64,000 bases of DNA from DASUNP01 sp963728545 (GCA_963728545.1 CAVSKO010000003.1:372001-436000), one strand, 5' to 3'. Positions 53,227-63,149 are shown, counted from the stretch's first letter. Numbers and translations: made by a program. Notes: generated from the sequence alone by a model not told the origin.

Positions 53227-54972
53227 ATGCCAAAGCGCAGTCTCAGAGTTCTGTTTTGCGCGGCGCTGGCTCTTGCCGTCTATTCGTCCCTGTTTTACGC
53301 CGGAGCCGACACAACTTCAAGCGACGATAAAGAATTCGCTCCGACCGTCATGCAGCTACAGCCGTTCCTGACCGGGCTAAGCGGCCCTATATTCATCACC
53401 AGCGCCGAGGACGGCACAAACCGCCTCTTCGTCGTTGAGCAGGCGGGAACCATCAGGGTCGTTCAACCGGGCTCGACCAGCCCGACGGTTTTCATGGACC
53501 TCCAGGCACGAGTCCTGGACGGCGGCGAGCGCGGATTGCTGGGGCTTGCCTTTCACCCGCAGTTCTCGGTAAACGGGCGGTTCTTCGTTTACTACACGCG
53601 GGATGCGCCAACTGCCGCAGACGACGGCGACATCGTTATCTCCGAGTTTCATGTATCTGCCGCAAACATGAATGTCGGCAACTCCGCCTCCGAGATTCCC
53701 CTGCTCACGATTGAGCACACCTTGAACAGCAACCACAACGGCGGGATGATGGATTTCGGGCCTGACGGTTATCTCTATGCGAGCACAGGCGACGGCGGGT
53801 CGGGTAATGATCCTCCGAACAACGCGCAGAATATAAATTCGCTCCTGGGCAAAATGCTCAGGATAGACGTCAACACGCCTAACGGCCCTATCCCCTATTC
53901 GTCCCCGCCGACCAACCCCTTCGTTGGGGTCGCAGGCGCGGACGAGATATTTGCTTACGGGTTGCGCAACCCCTGGCGCTGGGCGTTTGATCGCGGGGGG
54001 AGCAATCAAATTTATCTTTCAGATGTGGGCCAGGGGTCCTGGGAAGAGATAGACATAATCACGCTTGGCGGCAATTTCGGTTGGCGCATAATGGAGGGCA
54101 ATCATTGCAACCCTGCTTTTAATGGTGGAGTCTGCACTCCGCCTGCGGGCCATATCGCGCCGATTGCCGAATACAGCCGGGCCGCATTCCCCGCGCGCTG
54201 TTCGATAACAGGCGGCTATATCTATCGCGGCGCGAGATCCGCCGTGACTGCGGGCGCTTACATTTATGGCGATTTCTGCTCGGGCGAAATACTTCAGTTA
54301 TTTCCGGCGTCATCGGGCGGCGCGCAAACCCTGTTGCTCGACACGAGCAATAATAACCTCTCGTCGTTTGGCGAGGACGAAGCCGGAGAGCTATACGTCG
54401 TCAAGCTCGACAACACCATTCAACGAATGGTCAACACCCCCGCGCCTCCTGCGTGCACGATGACGATTTCCAGCACTAACCAGTTTTTCTCCGAAGACGG
54501 CGGCACGGGCAACTTTACCACTACCACGGCGGGCGATTGCAACTGGCTGGCCGTCAGCCACGCGAGCTGGATAGATATAACTTCGGCTAAGAGCAACACA
54601 GGCACGGGGACGGTCAACTACCTGGTCAAACAGAACAATACAGGCTTTGCCCGCATTGGGAAGATATTTGCCGGCGGGAATGCTTTCACGGTCGTCCAGG
54701 GCGTTGAAAGCGGCCAATGTACATACGTGATCTCTCCGTCATTTAAATCTTTTCTTGCCTCAGGAGGGACGGGCAGCATCTCCGTTTCGTCTGAAGACCG
54801 GTGCGCTTGGCAAGTCTCGACCCCCGACAATTGGATCACGATCACTTCGGGATGTTGCGGCGGGGGCGACGGAACGGTCACATACTCGGTTGGCTCGAAC
54901 ACTACGGGCACCGGGCGCAAGGGGACAATCAATATCTCCGGGCGAATCTTTACTGTAAAACAAAAGGGCTGA
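53227..54972 (+). CDS. PQQ-type glucose/sorbosone dehydrogenase with BACON-like tail
   Basis: A 581-residue exported protein with GAGGAGG upstream and a signal peptide (LRVLFCAALALAVYSSLF). Residues 40-400 are a six-bladed propeller of the soluble aldose sugar dehydrogenase type: GLSGPIFITSAEDGTNRLFV, GERGLLGLAFHPQF, NHNGGMMDFGPDGYLYASTG (with a catalytic His in the conserved position), FAYGLRNPWRWAFDR, and SWEEIDIITLGGNFGWR. These oxidise sugars with PQQ and Ca2+, although some family members lack a cofactor. The last 170 residues are two BACON-like beta domains (GDCNWLAVSHASWIDITS, RCAWQVSTPDNWITITS), which usually bind carbohydrate or mucin. The repeated CNW/CAW marks the pair. Confidence 0.86.
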   Translation: MPKRSLRVLFCAALALAVYSSLFYAGADTTSSDDKEFAPTVMQLQPFLTGLSGPIFITSAEDGTNRLFVVEQAGTIRVVQPGSTSPTVFMDLQARVLDGGERGLLGLAFHPQFSVNGRFFVYYTRDAPTAADDGDIVISEFHVSAANMNVGNSASEIPLLTIEHTLNSNHNGGMMDFGPDGYLYASTGDGGSGNDPPNNAQNINSLLGKMLRIDVNTPNGPIPYSSPPTNPFVGVAGADEIFAYGLRNPWRWAFDRGGSNQIYLSDVGQGSWEEIDIITLGGNFGWRIMEGNHCNPAFNGGVCTPPAGHIAPIAEYSRAAFPARCSITGGYIYRGARSAVTAGAYIYGDFCSGEILQLFPASSGGAQTLLLDTSNNNLSSFGEDEAGELYVVKLDNTIQRMVNTPAPPACTMTISSTNQFFSEDGGTGNFTTTTAGDCNWLAVSHASWIDITSAKSNTGTGTVNYLVKQNNTGFARIGKIFAGGNAFTVVQGVESGQCTYVISPSFKSFLASGGTGSISVSSEDRCAWQVSTPDNWITITSGCCGGGDGTVTYSVGSNTTGTGRKGTINISGRIFTVKQKG

Positions 54973-55033
54973 TAATACGGGCGGCAGAAGCCTAGAGCGA
55001 ATTACGTATAAGTGTAAGGGAATGAGAGAAGAT

Positions 55034-55112
55034 TCACCGCAGAGACACAGAGAACGCAAAGGGGGCGCAGAGAAAAACAATCTGCTCTGCGTCCTCTGTG
55101 TCTCTGCGGTGA
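55034..55112. repeat. ACACAGAG palindrome, copy 5
   Basis: Arms 55034-55052 and 55094-55112 are exact 19-bp reverse complements (TCACCGCAGAGACACAGAG). The inner sequence again has GGGGGCGCAGAG and CTCTGCG. It lies between the GSDH gene and purN. Confidence 0.85.
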
Positions 55113-55191
55113 GATGTTTATCCAATCCCGTACCTTCAATTGAAAACCGCTCTAGAGGCGCCTGTTATTTCTTGAAAGCAACAGGCGCGAT

Positions 55192-55803
55192 ATGCAGAAG
55201 CCGAAAATCGGGATACTAATCTCAGGTCGCGGGTCGAACCTGGTCGCCTTGCTCGACGCGATTCAAGCCGGAAGGCTGGAAGCGGAAGCGGCCCTCGTGA
55301 TAAGCAACGTCGAATCGGCGGAGGGGCTGCGCAAAGCTGCGGAACGCGGCGTCGAGACTCTCTTTATCAGCCATAAAGGACGACCGCGCGAAGAGCACGA
55401 CCGCGAGATGATTGAGGAGCTTGATCGCCGGGGGGTGTCACTCGTTTGCCTTGCAGGTTATATGAGGCTCGTCAGCCCTCTGTTTATCCGCCACTTTGAA
55501 AACCGGGTGTTGAACATACACCCCTCGCTGCTGCCGGCCTTTCCCGGCCTCGACGCGCAACGCCAGGCGCTTGAGCACGGCGCGAAGATAACCGGATGCA
55601 CCGTGCACATCGTAGACGAAGAGCTGGACCACGGCCCCATTGTGTTGCAACGCGCAGTCTCTGTTCGGGATGACGACACAGTAGCCACGCTTTCGGCGCG
55701 AATACTTGAGCAAGAGCATCAAATCTACCCCGAAGCCGTTGCCATCGTGTTGAATAAGAATTTTCAGATCCAGGGCCGCCGTACACGCATTTCGGATGAA
55801 TAG
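55192..55803 (+). CDS. purN: phosphoribosylglycinamide formyltransferase
   Basis: A 203-residue PurN. The N-terminal ILISGRGSNLVALLDAI binds the substrate phosphate, VCLAGYMRLVSPLFI and RVLNIHPSLLPAFPG carry the catalytic Asn-x-His, and GCTVHIVDEELDHGPIVLQ has the catalytic Asp region. It transfers a formyl group from 10-formyltetrahydrofolate to GAR in purine synthesis. The gene stands alone, with AGGCG before the start, and is followed by uvrC on the opposite strand. Confidence 0.95.
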   Translation: MQKPKIGILISGRGSNLVALLDAIQAGRLEAEAALVISNVESAEGLRKAAERGVETLFISHKGRPREEHDREMIEELDRRGVSLVCLAGYMRLVSPLFIRHFENRVLNIHPSLLPAFPGLDAQRQALEHGAKITGCTVHIVDEELDHGPIVLQRAVSVRDDDTVATLSARILEQEHQIYPEAVAIVLNKNFQIQGRRTRISDE

Positions 55804-55997
55804 GTGGCTAAAAATGAAATGAGGCAGCGACCCGAGTGTCGGACTGCCTCGAAAGGATGATTCTACCAGCGTTAATATCGGGTCGCTGCTCGAAGATTAG
55901 ATTGTTTGACACCCCCTCTCGCGTTGCCCTCAACCCTATTTTTCCGCCTCGGATCTGTTGCAAATTTCATGCGAGAGTCGCTTCAGGGAGTCCTGAA

Positions 55998-57837
55998 TCA
56001 ATCCACATCCGCTTCCGTATCTTCCACGCTTGAGCTACGCAGGCCGGCGAAATGGTCTACGATTCGCTCGGCCTGGCGCGCGCCGACAAAGGGCTTCAGC
56101 TCGGCAAAGCTCGCTTCCGACACTCGCTTGAGGCTGCCGAAGTTGCGGAGCAAACGCTGTTTCAATTTCTCTCCCACGCCGGGTATCGATGTGAGGTCGG
56201 ATTGGAAATCGCGCATGGCCCGCCGCTTACGGTGATAAGTCACGGCAAAGCGGTGCGTCTCGTCGCGTATCATTTGAATCAGATGCAGCACGGGCGAATG
56301 ATGGTCCAGCCTGACGGGCTCGTCCCGCCCTTTGACAAACAATAACTCTTCGCGCTTTGCAATCGCAGCAGTAGGCAAAGCTTCAAGCCCAAGCTCGTGC
56401 AACGCGCGAGCCGCCGCCGCCAACTGCCCCTTGCCGCCGTCTATCAGAACGAGGTTCGGCAACGGGCGGTCTTCTCTTAAAAGGCGCGAATAGCGGCGGC
56501 CCACTACCTCATACATGGATTGAAAATCGTCCGCGCGCCCTTCGACCGAGCGAATCTTAAACTTGCGATAATCGGATTTCTTCATCGCGCCATGCTCGCA
56601 GACGACCATCGAGGCGACGTTTTCCGAGCCCTGTATGTTCGATATGTCGAACGACTCTATGCGCTCGGGCACGTCCGTCAATTCCAGCGCATCCTGTAGC
56701 TCTTGCAAAACGCGCTGCATGTCGGGTCGCTGTACGCGAAAACGCTGATCGAAATTTAGTCGCGCATTCTTCTCCACGAGATCGATCAGATCGCGTTTGA
56801 CCCCTTTCTGCGGAGAAGTGATATGAACTCTTCGGCCCCGCTGAGTCGAACAGATACTCTTCCAAAAGCTCGCGGTCTTCAAAATCGTCCGGCACGTAAA
56901 CCTCGCCCGGCGCGTAATCCCCGGCTGTGTAATATTGCTTGAGCGCCTGCCCTATAAACGTGCCGGGCGCGAACGGCTCGGTTATGTCTTCCCAGAAAAA
57001 TTCGCGTTTGCCGACAACCTTGCCTTCGCGCATTGTAAAAAGCGCAAGCGCCAGTTGATGGTCTTCGCGGTAATAGCCGAAGATGTCTATGTCTTCGCCC
57101 GAAACGGTGAGCATCTTCTGCTGCTCGCCCAGCCGATCGATAGTCTTTAACTGATCTCGATACCTGGCCGCCGCTTCGAATCTAAGCTCGTCCGACGCCC
57201 GCTCCATACGCTGTTTCAAATCGGCCTCAAGGTCTGCGGTCTTTCCCTGCAACAGAAGCTCCACGTCGCGCACAGCCTCGTCGTACTGGTCGAGCGTGCA
57301 GAGTTGTTTGACGCACGGGCCCAGGCACCGCTTGATGTGATACTCAAGACAGGGGCGGTCCGCGCCGCCGTCTATCTCCATCGTGCAGGTGCGGAGCTGA
57401 AAGTTGCGGTTGACCAGATCGAGCGTGTGCCAGGCGAGCGAAGGCGGAAGATAAGGCCCGTAATACCGCGAGCCGTCGCGGACGAGTTTGCGGGCTATGA
57501 TCGCTCGCGGGGCCGATTCTGCGGTGATCTTGATATGTGGATATTGCTTATCGTCTTTGAGCAGGACGTTGAAAGGCGGTTTGTGCTTCTTTATCAGGTT
57601 GCATTCAAGCGCGAGCGCCTCTATCTCGTTATCCGTTACGATCAGCTCGAAGTCTGCGATGCGCGAGACCAGTTCGTTAGTCTTCGCGTCGTGCGAGCGC
57701 GACGATTGGAAGTATTGCCGGACGCGATTGCGGAGGTTTTTCGCCTTGCCGACGTAGAGAATCTTATTCTGCTCGTCGCGATAGATGTAGCAGCCGGGCT
57801 GAGTGGGGAGGTTGGCGAGTTTTTCTGAGAGGCTCAT
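55998..57837 (-). CDS. uvrC: excinuclease ABC subunit C, frameshifted
   Basis: Two frames give one UvrC of about 612 residues, the normal length. The first (to about 56840) has the GIY-YIG nuclease (QPGCYIYRDEQNKILYVGKAKNLRNRV), the Cys motif region CLEYHIKRCLGPC, the UVR segment LKQRMERASDELRFEAAARYRDQL and FDSAG. The second has RRVHITSPQKGVKRDLIDLVEKNA, the RNase H-like domain (IESFDISNIQGSENVASMVV, LVLIDGGKGQLAAAARAL), and two helix-hairpin-helix segments (TSIPGVGEKLKQRLLRNFGSLKRV). The break is the GGGG run 56836-56839: dropping one G joins them. UvrC makes both incisions in nucleotide excision repair and a true frameshift should be harmful. Confidence 0.93.
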
Positions 57838-57856
57838 AGGTGGCCGGGGCCGGGGC

Positions 57857-57888
57857 CATCTGAGAGTTCGAATTCGAAATCTCAGATG
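57857..57888. repeat. short palindrome with TCATCTGAGA core, copy 2
   Basis: CATCTGAGA (57857-57865) and TCTCAGATG (57880-57888) flank TTCGAATTCGAA, itself symmetric. The core matches 5947-5988. It lies between uvrC and the exported protein gene at 57895. Confidence 0.65.
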
Positions 57889-57894
57889 ACTGAC

Positions 57895-58659
57895 CTAATC
57901 AATCTTCTTAACTATGCGGTACTTCCCTTCCTCAAAGCGGAACCGGAAGTTCCCTTCGAAGCGGCGTATGCCCGACACGCCGCTGCCTGATGCAAGCGTC
58001 GGCATACGGAGCGAGCCTTCAAATTGCGAATAGTTGATAGTGGCGTTAAAAGATCTCAGCTTGGCAGCCTCTTTATCGAGCGTGTCGAGGTTGTGCAAGC
58101 CTTCAATCTTGATGGTCAGCACCTCGCCTGTCTTCGGGTCGAGCTGCGCTACGCCTGACGCGAGGGCTTTGTCGGTCACTTCCGGGCGCGGCACGAAGCG
58201 ATACCACTTCTCGTTCTTTCGGTCGGCGACCACTTCTTGAAAGTTGTAATACTGAATCTTCTCGGGCAAAAGCGGGAAGAAGGCCAGGTCCCAGACTGCT
58301 CCGAACGAAAGCATTGTCCTCTCATTTTCGCTGACGTTGCTTTTTGGATTGCCCTTTTTATCTGTGTCGGCTATGACTCGAACCTGTACGGGGACCAATC
58401 CGCTCTTATCTGCGCTGTCCCCCGGCTCTACGATGACGGAGGTTTCGCGCACCTCTTCCATCCTCTCGCTGCCGTCCTTGGGCTTGAAGCGTTCGATGCG
58501 AATCTTCTGCTCGTAGCGGGCGCGGTCGCGGACGTAAAGCGAACGGTCCTGGTTTGACGCGGCACGGCAAATCAGGTCGGGCGCTTTGCAATCCTGTGCC
58601 TCTGCGGCGAAAGAGAGAAGCGTGAAGGCTATTAAAACAAGCGCGAGTTTATATCTCAT
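57895..58659 (-). CDS. exported protein of unknown function
   Basis: A 254-residue protein with signal peptide (LALVLIAFTLLSFAAEAQ) and a Cys pair soon after (DCKAPDLICRA). The mature part is rich in beta strands, with EQKIRIERFKPKDGSERMEEVRE, FFPLLPEKIQYYNFQEVV, EVLTIKIEGLHNLDTLDKEAAKL and FRFRFEEGKYRIVKKID. This looks like the LolA/LppX type of exported proteins, like the gene at 8864, but I cannot name a family. It lies 57 bases upstream of uvrC on the same strand and could share its transcript. Confidence 0.68.
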   Translation of the reverse strand: MRYKLALVLIAFTLLSFAAEAQDCKAPDLICRAASNQDRSLYVRDRARYEQKIRIERFKPKDGSERMEEVRETSVIVEPGDSADKSGLVPVQVRVIADTDKKGNPKSNVSENERTMLSFGAVWDLAFFPLLPEKIQYYNFQEVVADRKNEKWYRFVPRPEVTDKALASGVAQLDPKTGEVLTIKIEGLHNLDTLDKEAAKLRSFNATINYSQFEGSLRMPTLASGSGVSGIRRFEGNFRFRFEEGKYRIVKKID

Positions 58660-58819
58660 CAGCTTCTTGACTCCTCGTACGGGTTTCGTGTATTAACTCT
58701 AGCGTCGCTCATAAAAGTATAATTTAGATCGTGATATTACGACAATCGCAAGGCGACGGCAGTTTTAATTGCTCCAGCTCACGTCGGACAAAAAGAATAG
58801 CAACACGATGGAGGGAACT

Positions 58820-59506
58820 ATGAAGCTCAAAGCGATGGCTATATTAAGCCTCGCGGTCGCGTTATCTTTTGCGGCTTCTGCCTGCGCGACCAAGAAACAT
58901 GTTCGCAACCGCATAAACGAGCGAGTCACCCCGCTTGAAAACCGTGCCGGAGAGCTGGAAGAGACCTCGCGGCGCAACACGCAGGACATAGGCCGAATCA
59001 CGAAAGACGTCGAAGACGTGCGAGGACGCGCAGACCGCGCGCAGCAGCAAGCCGATCGTGCGGCCTCTGCCGCCGAGCAGGCCAACACCAGATTGACGGG
59101 TGTGGAGCAATCGGTCACGGACCTGCGCACCAACCTCGATAAGTACACCGTGCAAAAGACGGTCACTGTGAATTTCAAAGTCGGTAAATCCGATCTGCTG
59201 CCCGAAGCGATGGCGCAGCTTGACGAGCTTGCAGGCCAGATCAAGGATCGCAACGGCTTTCTGCTCGAGATCGAAGGATTCGCTTCAGCCGACGGCGACA
59301 CGGCGATGAATGACAAGCTGAGTCAGGCGCGATCAGAATCCGTTCGACGCTATATGGCCGAGCGCCACAACATACCCGTCTTTCGCATGTACATTCTCGG
59401 CTTTGGCGAAGGCCGCCCCGTCGCCGACAATCAGACGCGCGAAGGGCGTATGCAAAACCGCCGCGTCGAAGTCCGCCTGCTCACCAATAACGCTGTCGGA
59501 CAGTAA
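58820..59506 (+). CDS. OmpA-family outer membrane lipoprotein
   Basis: About 228 residues from the ATG at 58820, after GAGGG. The signal ends with ASAC, a plausible lipobox, so it is likely a lipoprotein. A long helical/coiled region follows with heptads and Ala-rich stretches (RRNTQDIGRITKDVEDVRG, RAQQQADRAASAAEQANTRL). The C-terminal OmpA domain has LLEIEGFASADGD, LSQARSESVRRYM and RMQNRRVEVRLL, with the Asp and Arg that hold peptidoglycan diaminopimelate. The architecture resembles Pal/OmpA-type proteins linking the outer membrane to the wall. This supports a Gram-negative envelope. Confidence 0.9.
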   Translation: MKLKAMAILSLAVALSFAASACATKKHVRNRINERVTPLENRAGELEETSRRNTQDIGRITKDVEDVRGRADRAQQQADRAASAAEQANTRLTGVEQSVTDLRTNLDKYTVQKTVTVNFKVGKSDLLPEAMAQLDELAGQIKDRNGFLLEIEGFASADGDTAMNDKLSQARSESVRRYMAERHNIPVFRMYILGFGEGRPVADNQTREGRMQNRRVEVRLLTNNAVGQ

Positions 59507-59510
59507 AACA

Positions 59511-59560
59511 GTGATGAGTGATGAGTGATGAGCATCCGTTTTTCACTCATCACTCATCAC
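59511..59560. repeat. heptamer palindrome, copy 5
   Basis: The left arm 59511-59528 (GTGATGAGTGATGAGTGA) and right arm 59543-59560 are exact 18-bp reverse complements. It lies between the OmpA and PfkB genes. Confidence 0.85.
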
Positions 59561-59597
59561 TCGGGGAACCCGCTTGCGGGTCGCATCACACAACTTC

Positions 59598-60542
59598 ATG
59601 GAATTCGGCATTGATAGTCCCGAAGCGAAGAGATTTGACGCCGTTGCTCTGGGACTCAATGCGGTCGATCATCTCATAGTCGTCCCTCATTACCCTGAAT
59701 TCAACAGCAAGATTATCTACCAATCACACCGGATAGCGCCGGGCGGGCAATCTGCTACGGCTATGGTGACGCTCGCCCGCCTGGGGTTGAGCGCGAGCTA
59801 CATCGGCAAAGTAGGCTCGGACGATGCGGGGCGATTTCAAATAGATTCGATGGCCTCAGAGGGCGTAGACACTTCGGGCGTCGTCGTGGTCGAAGGAGCC
59901 GAGAGCCAGAATGCTTTTATCATCATAGATGAGGCGAGCGGCGAAAGGACTATACTGTGGCGGCGCGACGAGCGGTTGAATATCGCGGCAGAAGAGGTCG
60001 CGGAGTCGGCTGTCACTGCGGGGCGCGCGCTGCTCATCGACGGCCACGACGTAGCCGCTGCGATCAGGGCTGCGCGCTACGCGCGCGCGGCCCGCGTTCC
60101 GGTCGTGCTGGACATAGATAATATTTACGAGGGGATCGAGATGCTTCTTCCGTTCGTAGATTTTTTGATCTCGTCGAGCGCCTTTCCCGAACGGATGACC
60201 GGGGAGCGCGACCTGCGGGCCGCGCTAAAGAGATTATCCGAAATGTTCGGGTCGCTGTTTGTCGCCGCGACATTGGGAAGCGAAGGCGTTCTCGGATACG
60301 TTCACGGCCAGTACATACACTCGCCTGGTTTCAAGATCGATTGCCGCGACACGACGGGCGCGGGAGACGCTTTTCACGGCGGTTTTATTTACGGGTTGTT
60401 GAAATGTTTTTCGGTAGAAGAGACGCTCAGGTTCGCCAACGCAGTAGCGGCCTTGAAATGCCGCGCGCTCGGAGCGCGCACTGCCCTGCCCCGGCTCGAT
60501 GAGGTAAACGCTCTGCTGGCTTCTCACCCGATTGAATCTTGA
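59598..60542 (+). CDS. PfkB-family carbohydrate kinase
   Basis: About 314 residues from the ATG at 59598; a TTG at 59574 would add 8, and neither has a clear Shine-Dalgarno. PfkB features: N-terminal FDAVALGLNAVDHLIV, the substrate GGQSATAMVTLARLG and GKVGSDDAGRF (PfkB motif 1), and the C-terminal DTTGAGDAFHGGFIYGL with the anion hole and catalytic Asp. The family phosphorylates sugars or nucleosides with ATP. Substrate unknown; ribokinase- or adenosine-kinase-like. It converges within two bases of the next gene's stop. Confidence 0.9.
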   Translation: MEFGIDSPEAKRFDAVALGLNAVDHLIVVPHYPEFNSKIIYQSHRIAPGGQSATAMVTLARLGLSASYIGKVGSDDAGRFQIDSMASEGVDTSGVVVVEGAESQNAFIIIDEASGERTILWRRDERLNIAAEEVAESAVTAGRALLIDGHDVAAAIRAARYARAARVPVVLDIDNIYEGIEMLLPFVDFLISSSAFPERMTGERDLRAALKRLSEMFGSLFVAATLGSEGVLGYVHGQYIHSPGFKIDCRDTTGAGDAFHGGFIYGLLKCFSVEETLRFANAVAALKCRALGARTALPRLDEVNALLASHPIES

Positions 60543-60543
60543 T

Positions 60544-62091
60544 CTAACAGCTAAAACATTTTGTATCGGGCCAAATCTCTTTAAGCGGTCGCTTGGGTTG
60601 ACGGCATATAAAAATCGGCAGGTTGTTTTCGTGTGGGATCGCGTATTCGTGCGTGACCGTAGCAGCCAGCTCAACCTGGTTGAAAGATTTGCTCACATCT
60701 TCAAGGCTCTCGCCGATGGTGATCACAATCTCGCCCGTGTAATCGCGCGGCCCCCAGAAATAATAGTTCTGATGGCCGCTGATCGCTTTAGGCAGGTTAT
60801 ACTGCTTGCCGAGCAAATCTATGGCTCCGGCCTCTCCGAAATTATTCGCATAGATCGCGCACTTCGCTCGCTCTTCGGGCGGGAGGCTGTTATAGACCCG
60901 GGCAACTGTGGCGGTCATATTTTCCCATCCAAACATATCCGCGTAATGCTGCGGGAGTTTCCCCAGGCGGAGATTTTCTGTCTTCACGCCCTCGTTCAAT
61001 CCCAGCGCGGTCGAATACTTGATGAACGTCTCTACAGGAAGCACCGGAAGCGTCATCGGAGCTATCGCTGCGCCGCCGATAATGAGTAGAGTTATAATCG
61101 CGGGCTTGAGCCATCCGAATTTGGGGCGGTGTGCGAGGTGTTCGACTACGAGCGCGCCCCCGGCAAACAGAATCGGGTAGACGGGAGCCAGGTAATAGCC
61201 CTTGCCGTTTAAGACTATCATCAAGACGAGCATAATCAGGTACGTCCATCCCAGGAAACGGTACGGCTTTGCGTCTTTCGAAAAGAGATAATAGAAAAAC
61301 CCTGCCAACCAGATCGGCAATGTCAAAGGGTGCATAAGGAGCACCTGTCCGGTAAAGAACTCAAGCAGAGAAGCATGGTAAGTCTGATTCTCCTGCGCGT
61401 TTTTTAGCAGCTCAAGTGTTGCCCAATCGTGGTTGACCTGCCAGATGATGTTAGGGAGAAAAATGATTAACGCGATCAATCCGCCTACAAGAAGCCATCG
61501 GCTAAACAGCCGGTTTCGCTCGCGCGTGATGAGCAGCCCGGCAATCAGGGCGAAACCGCAAAAGACCATCGAATGCTTGTTCAAAAGCCCGACGCCCGCT
61601 ATCAGCCCGAACCAGAGCCACAGCTTCGGGTTGTCTGTCTTTACTATGCGAATGGCCGTGTAAGCGCAGCCCATCCAAAAAAGCGGCTCGAAGACATTCA
61701 TCGTCAGGATCGCGCTGACGCCGGTGTAATAAGGCGCTATGAGGGTACAGAGAGCAGCTAAGATGATGGCGAACCGGCCTCCTCCGAGCTCTCGCGTTAT
61801 GATGCCGGTCAAAAATATTAAAGCGGCCCCGGCAAGGGCCGGGAAAAAGCGTATCGCGAATAGAGATTCGCCAAGCAACACCCTCGCAGTCTTTGCAGCC
61901 AGGGCGATCAGCGGAGAGTGGTCCGCGTAGCCCCAATCCAGGTGCTCGCCGCATTCAAGGTAATACATCTCGTCTCTGAAATAACCGTATTGATGATTGG
62001 TAAAGAGGTGCAGCAGCAATTTGAACAACGAAAGATAAACAAGAATAGCAATGTCGCTAGTGAGGTTTTCTCTGGAAAAGAGTCTCTTCAT
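60544..62091 (-). CDS. GT39/PMT-like membrane glycosyltransferase
   Basis: A 515-residue protein with about ten to twelve transmembrane helices. The N-terminal periplasmic loop has GYFRDEMYYLECGEHLDWGY and ADHSPLI, the acidic and His residues used by the PMT/ArnT family to bind the polyprenyl-linked donor. Later FGWTYL-type helices and a C-terminal soluble domain (EERAKCAIYANNFGEAGAID, KSFNQVELAATVTH) follow. The family moves a sugar from a lipid-phosphate to protein or lipid on the outer face of the inner membrane. It overlaps the upstream GNAT gene by 4 bases. Target unknown. Confidence 0.82.
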   Translation of the reverse strand: MKRLFSRENLTSDIAILVYLSLFKLLLHLFTNHQYGYFRDEMYYLECGEHLDWGYADHSPLIALAAKTARVLLGESLFAIRFFPALAGAALIFLTGIITRELGGGRFAIILAALCTLIAPYYTGVSAILTMNVFEPLFWMGCAYTAIRIVKTDNPKLWLWFGLIAGVGLLNKHSMVFCGFALIAGLLITRERNRLFSRWLLVGGLIALIIFLPNIIWQVNHDWATLELLKNAQENQTYHASLLEFFTGQVLLMHPLTLPIWLAGFFYYLFSKDAKPYRFLGWTYLIMLVLMIVLNGKGYYLAPVYPILFAGGALVVEHLAHRPKFGWLKPAIITLLIIGGAAIAPMTLPVLPVETFIKYSTALGLNEGVKTENLRLGKLPQHYADMFGWENMTATVARVYNSLPPEERAKCAIYANNFGEAGAIDLLGKQYNLPKAISGHQNYYFWGPRDYTGEIVITIGESLEDVSKSFNQVELAATVTHEYAIPHENNLPIFICRQPKRPLKEIWPDTKCFSC

Positions 62092-62666
62092 TTTTCTCTC
62101 GCTTCATCATTCGTCAGCGAGGTCAAGATATGATCTCGCCATTCGCCGTCTATAAACAGGTAATCGCGAGCGTAGCCTTCGACCGTGAACCCTAACCGGC
62201 GCAGAAGCTTCGCGCTTCGCTCGTTCGCGGGCATGTAATTAGCCATGATTCTATGAAGCTTCAAATCAGAGAACACATAATTGATAGCTGCTCTCAGCGC
62301 TTCACTCATCAAGCCCTGGCCTTCGGCGCGACGGTCGAGATTATAGCCGAGGTAACAGGCTTGAAACGGGCCGCGCACTATTGACGTGAAATTGCATTCG
62401 CCGACCACCGCTTCAAGCGGGCTGTCGCGCTTGAATAAAACGAGTCTCAAAGATTCTCCGCGCGTGAACTCATCGCGGGACACCTGAAGCCGGGCTCGCC
62501 AGTACGCTGCGGTGTAATATTCCGGAGGCCGTGGCGGCGACCAGCGGGCGAGATGCTCTTTATTGTCAATGGCGTAAGCGAGCAACGGGGCCGATGTTTC
62601 GGGCGGCGGCAGGGTTAACAAAAGCCTTTCGGTTTTTATCGCAGGAAATTGCTCGATTTCAGGCAT
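62088..62666 (-). CDS. GNAT acetyltransferase (RimJ/RimL type)
   Basis: About 192 residues from the ATG at 62666, which is the only start that gives a normal N-terminus (PAIKTERLLLTLP). Typical GNAT features: VVGECNFTSIVRGPFQACYLGYNLDRRAEGQGLMSEAL (acetyl-CoA-binding RxxGxG region), HRIMANYMPANERSAKLLRRLGF and a final strand EGYARDYLFIDGEWRDHIL. The RimJ/RimL branch acetylates N-terminal Ala of ribosomal proteins or related amines. It overlaps the GT39 gene by 4 bases and is probably cotranscribed. Confidence 0.88.
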   Translation of the reverse strand: MPEIEQFPAIKTERLLLTLPPPETSAPLLAYAIDNKEHLARWSPPRPPEYYTAAYWRARLQVSRDEFTRGESLRLVLFKRDSPLEAVVGECNFTSIVRGPFQACYLGYNLDRRAEGQGLMSEALRAAINYVFSDLKLHRIMANYMPANERSAKLLRRLGFTVEGYARDYLFIDGEWRDHILTSLTNDEAREK

Positions 62667-63076
62667 AACAATCGCGCCACATGCTACTCTGCCGTATGTC
62701 TCAAGACAACAACGCGTCTTGATCAACCACGGCTGTAACAAAGTTGATTTTGTTGGGCTGAACTGGATTCGAAGATCAAAGCTCGAAAAAGCAATGTGCG
62801 ATTTCCCTCAGCTTTTCTCAACTTGCATATCGCGGCGACTGCGCCAAGTCCTTTGTTTTCATTTCTCAAGCTACTTTGTTACAGCCCTGCTTGATCAACT
62901 CTCATGCTTACGGAATCCATTGACGAACCGTTCAATTAGTTCTTGCATAATCCCTCAATAGTTTTTTATGATTAGCATTTGCAGTTTGAGCTAGAAAGCA
63001 GATAGTGAAAACAGCTTACGAGTTGAGATGCGCAGAAAAAGCTGAAGTAAGCTATTTGAAGGAAGCGGATTACAAC
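62667..63076. other. 410-base AT-richer intergenic region before tRNA-Lys
   Basis: No gene is supported. A short open frame on the plus strand (62719-62961) has no family features and is rejected. The region is AT-richer than its left flank and may contain the tRNA promoter, which I could not identify. Confidence 0.5.
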
Positions 63077-63149
63077 GGGCCGTTAGCTCAGGTGGTAGAG
63101 CAGCTGGCTTTTAACCAGCGGGTCGGAGGTTCGAGTCCTCCACGGCTCA
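63077..63149 (+). tRNA. tRNA-Lys (TTT anticodon)
   Basis: The acceptor GGGCCGT (63077-63083) pairs with ACGGCTC (63142-63148) with one G-T pair, discriminator A at 63149. The anticodon stem GCTGG/CCAGC encloses CTTTTAA, anticodon TTT. D arm (GCTC..GAGC) and T arm (GGAGGTTCGAGTCCTCC) are complete. CCA is not encoded. Confidence 0.96.

Noticed and set aside
62719..62961. 80-codon plus-strand open frame before tRNA-Lys
   Set aside because: No family features, no ribosome binding site, and in a region that looks non-coding.
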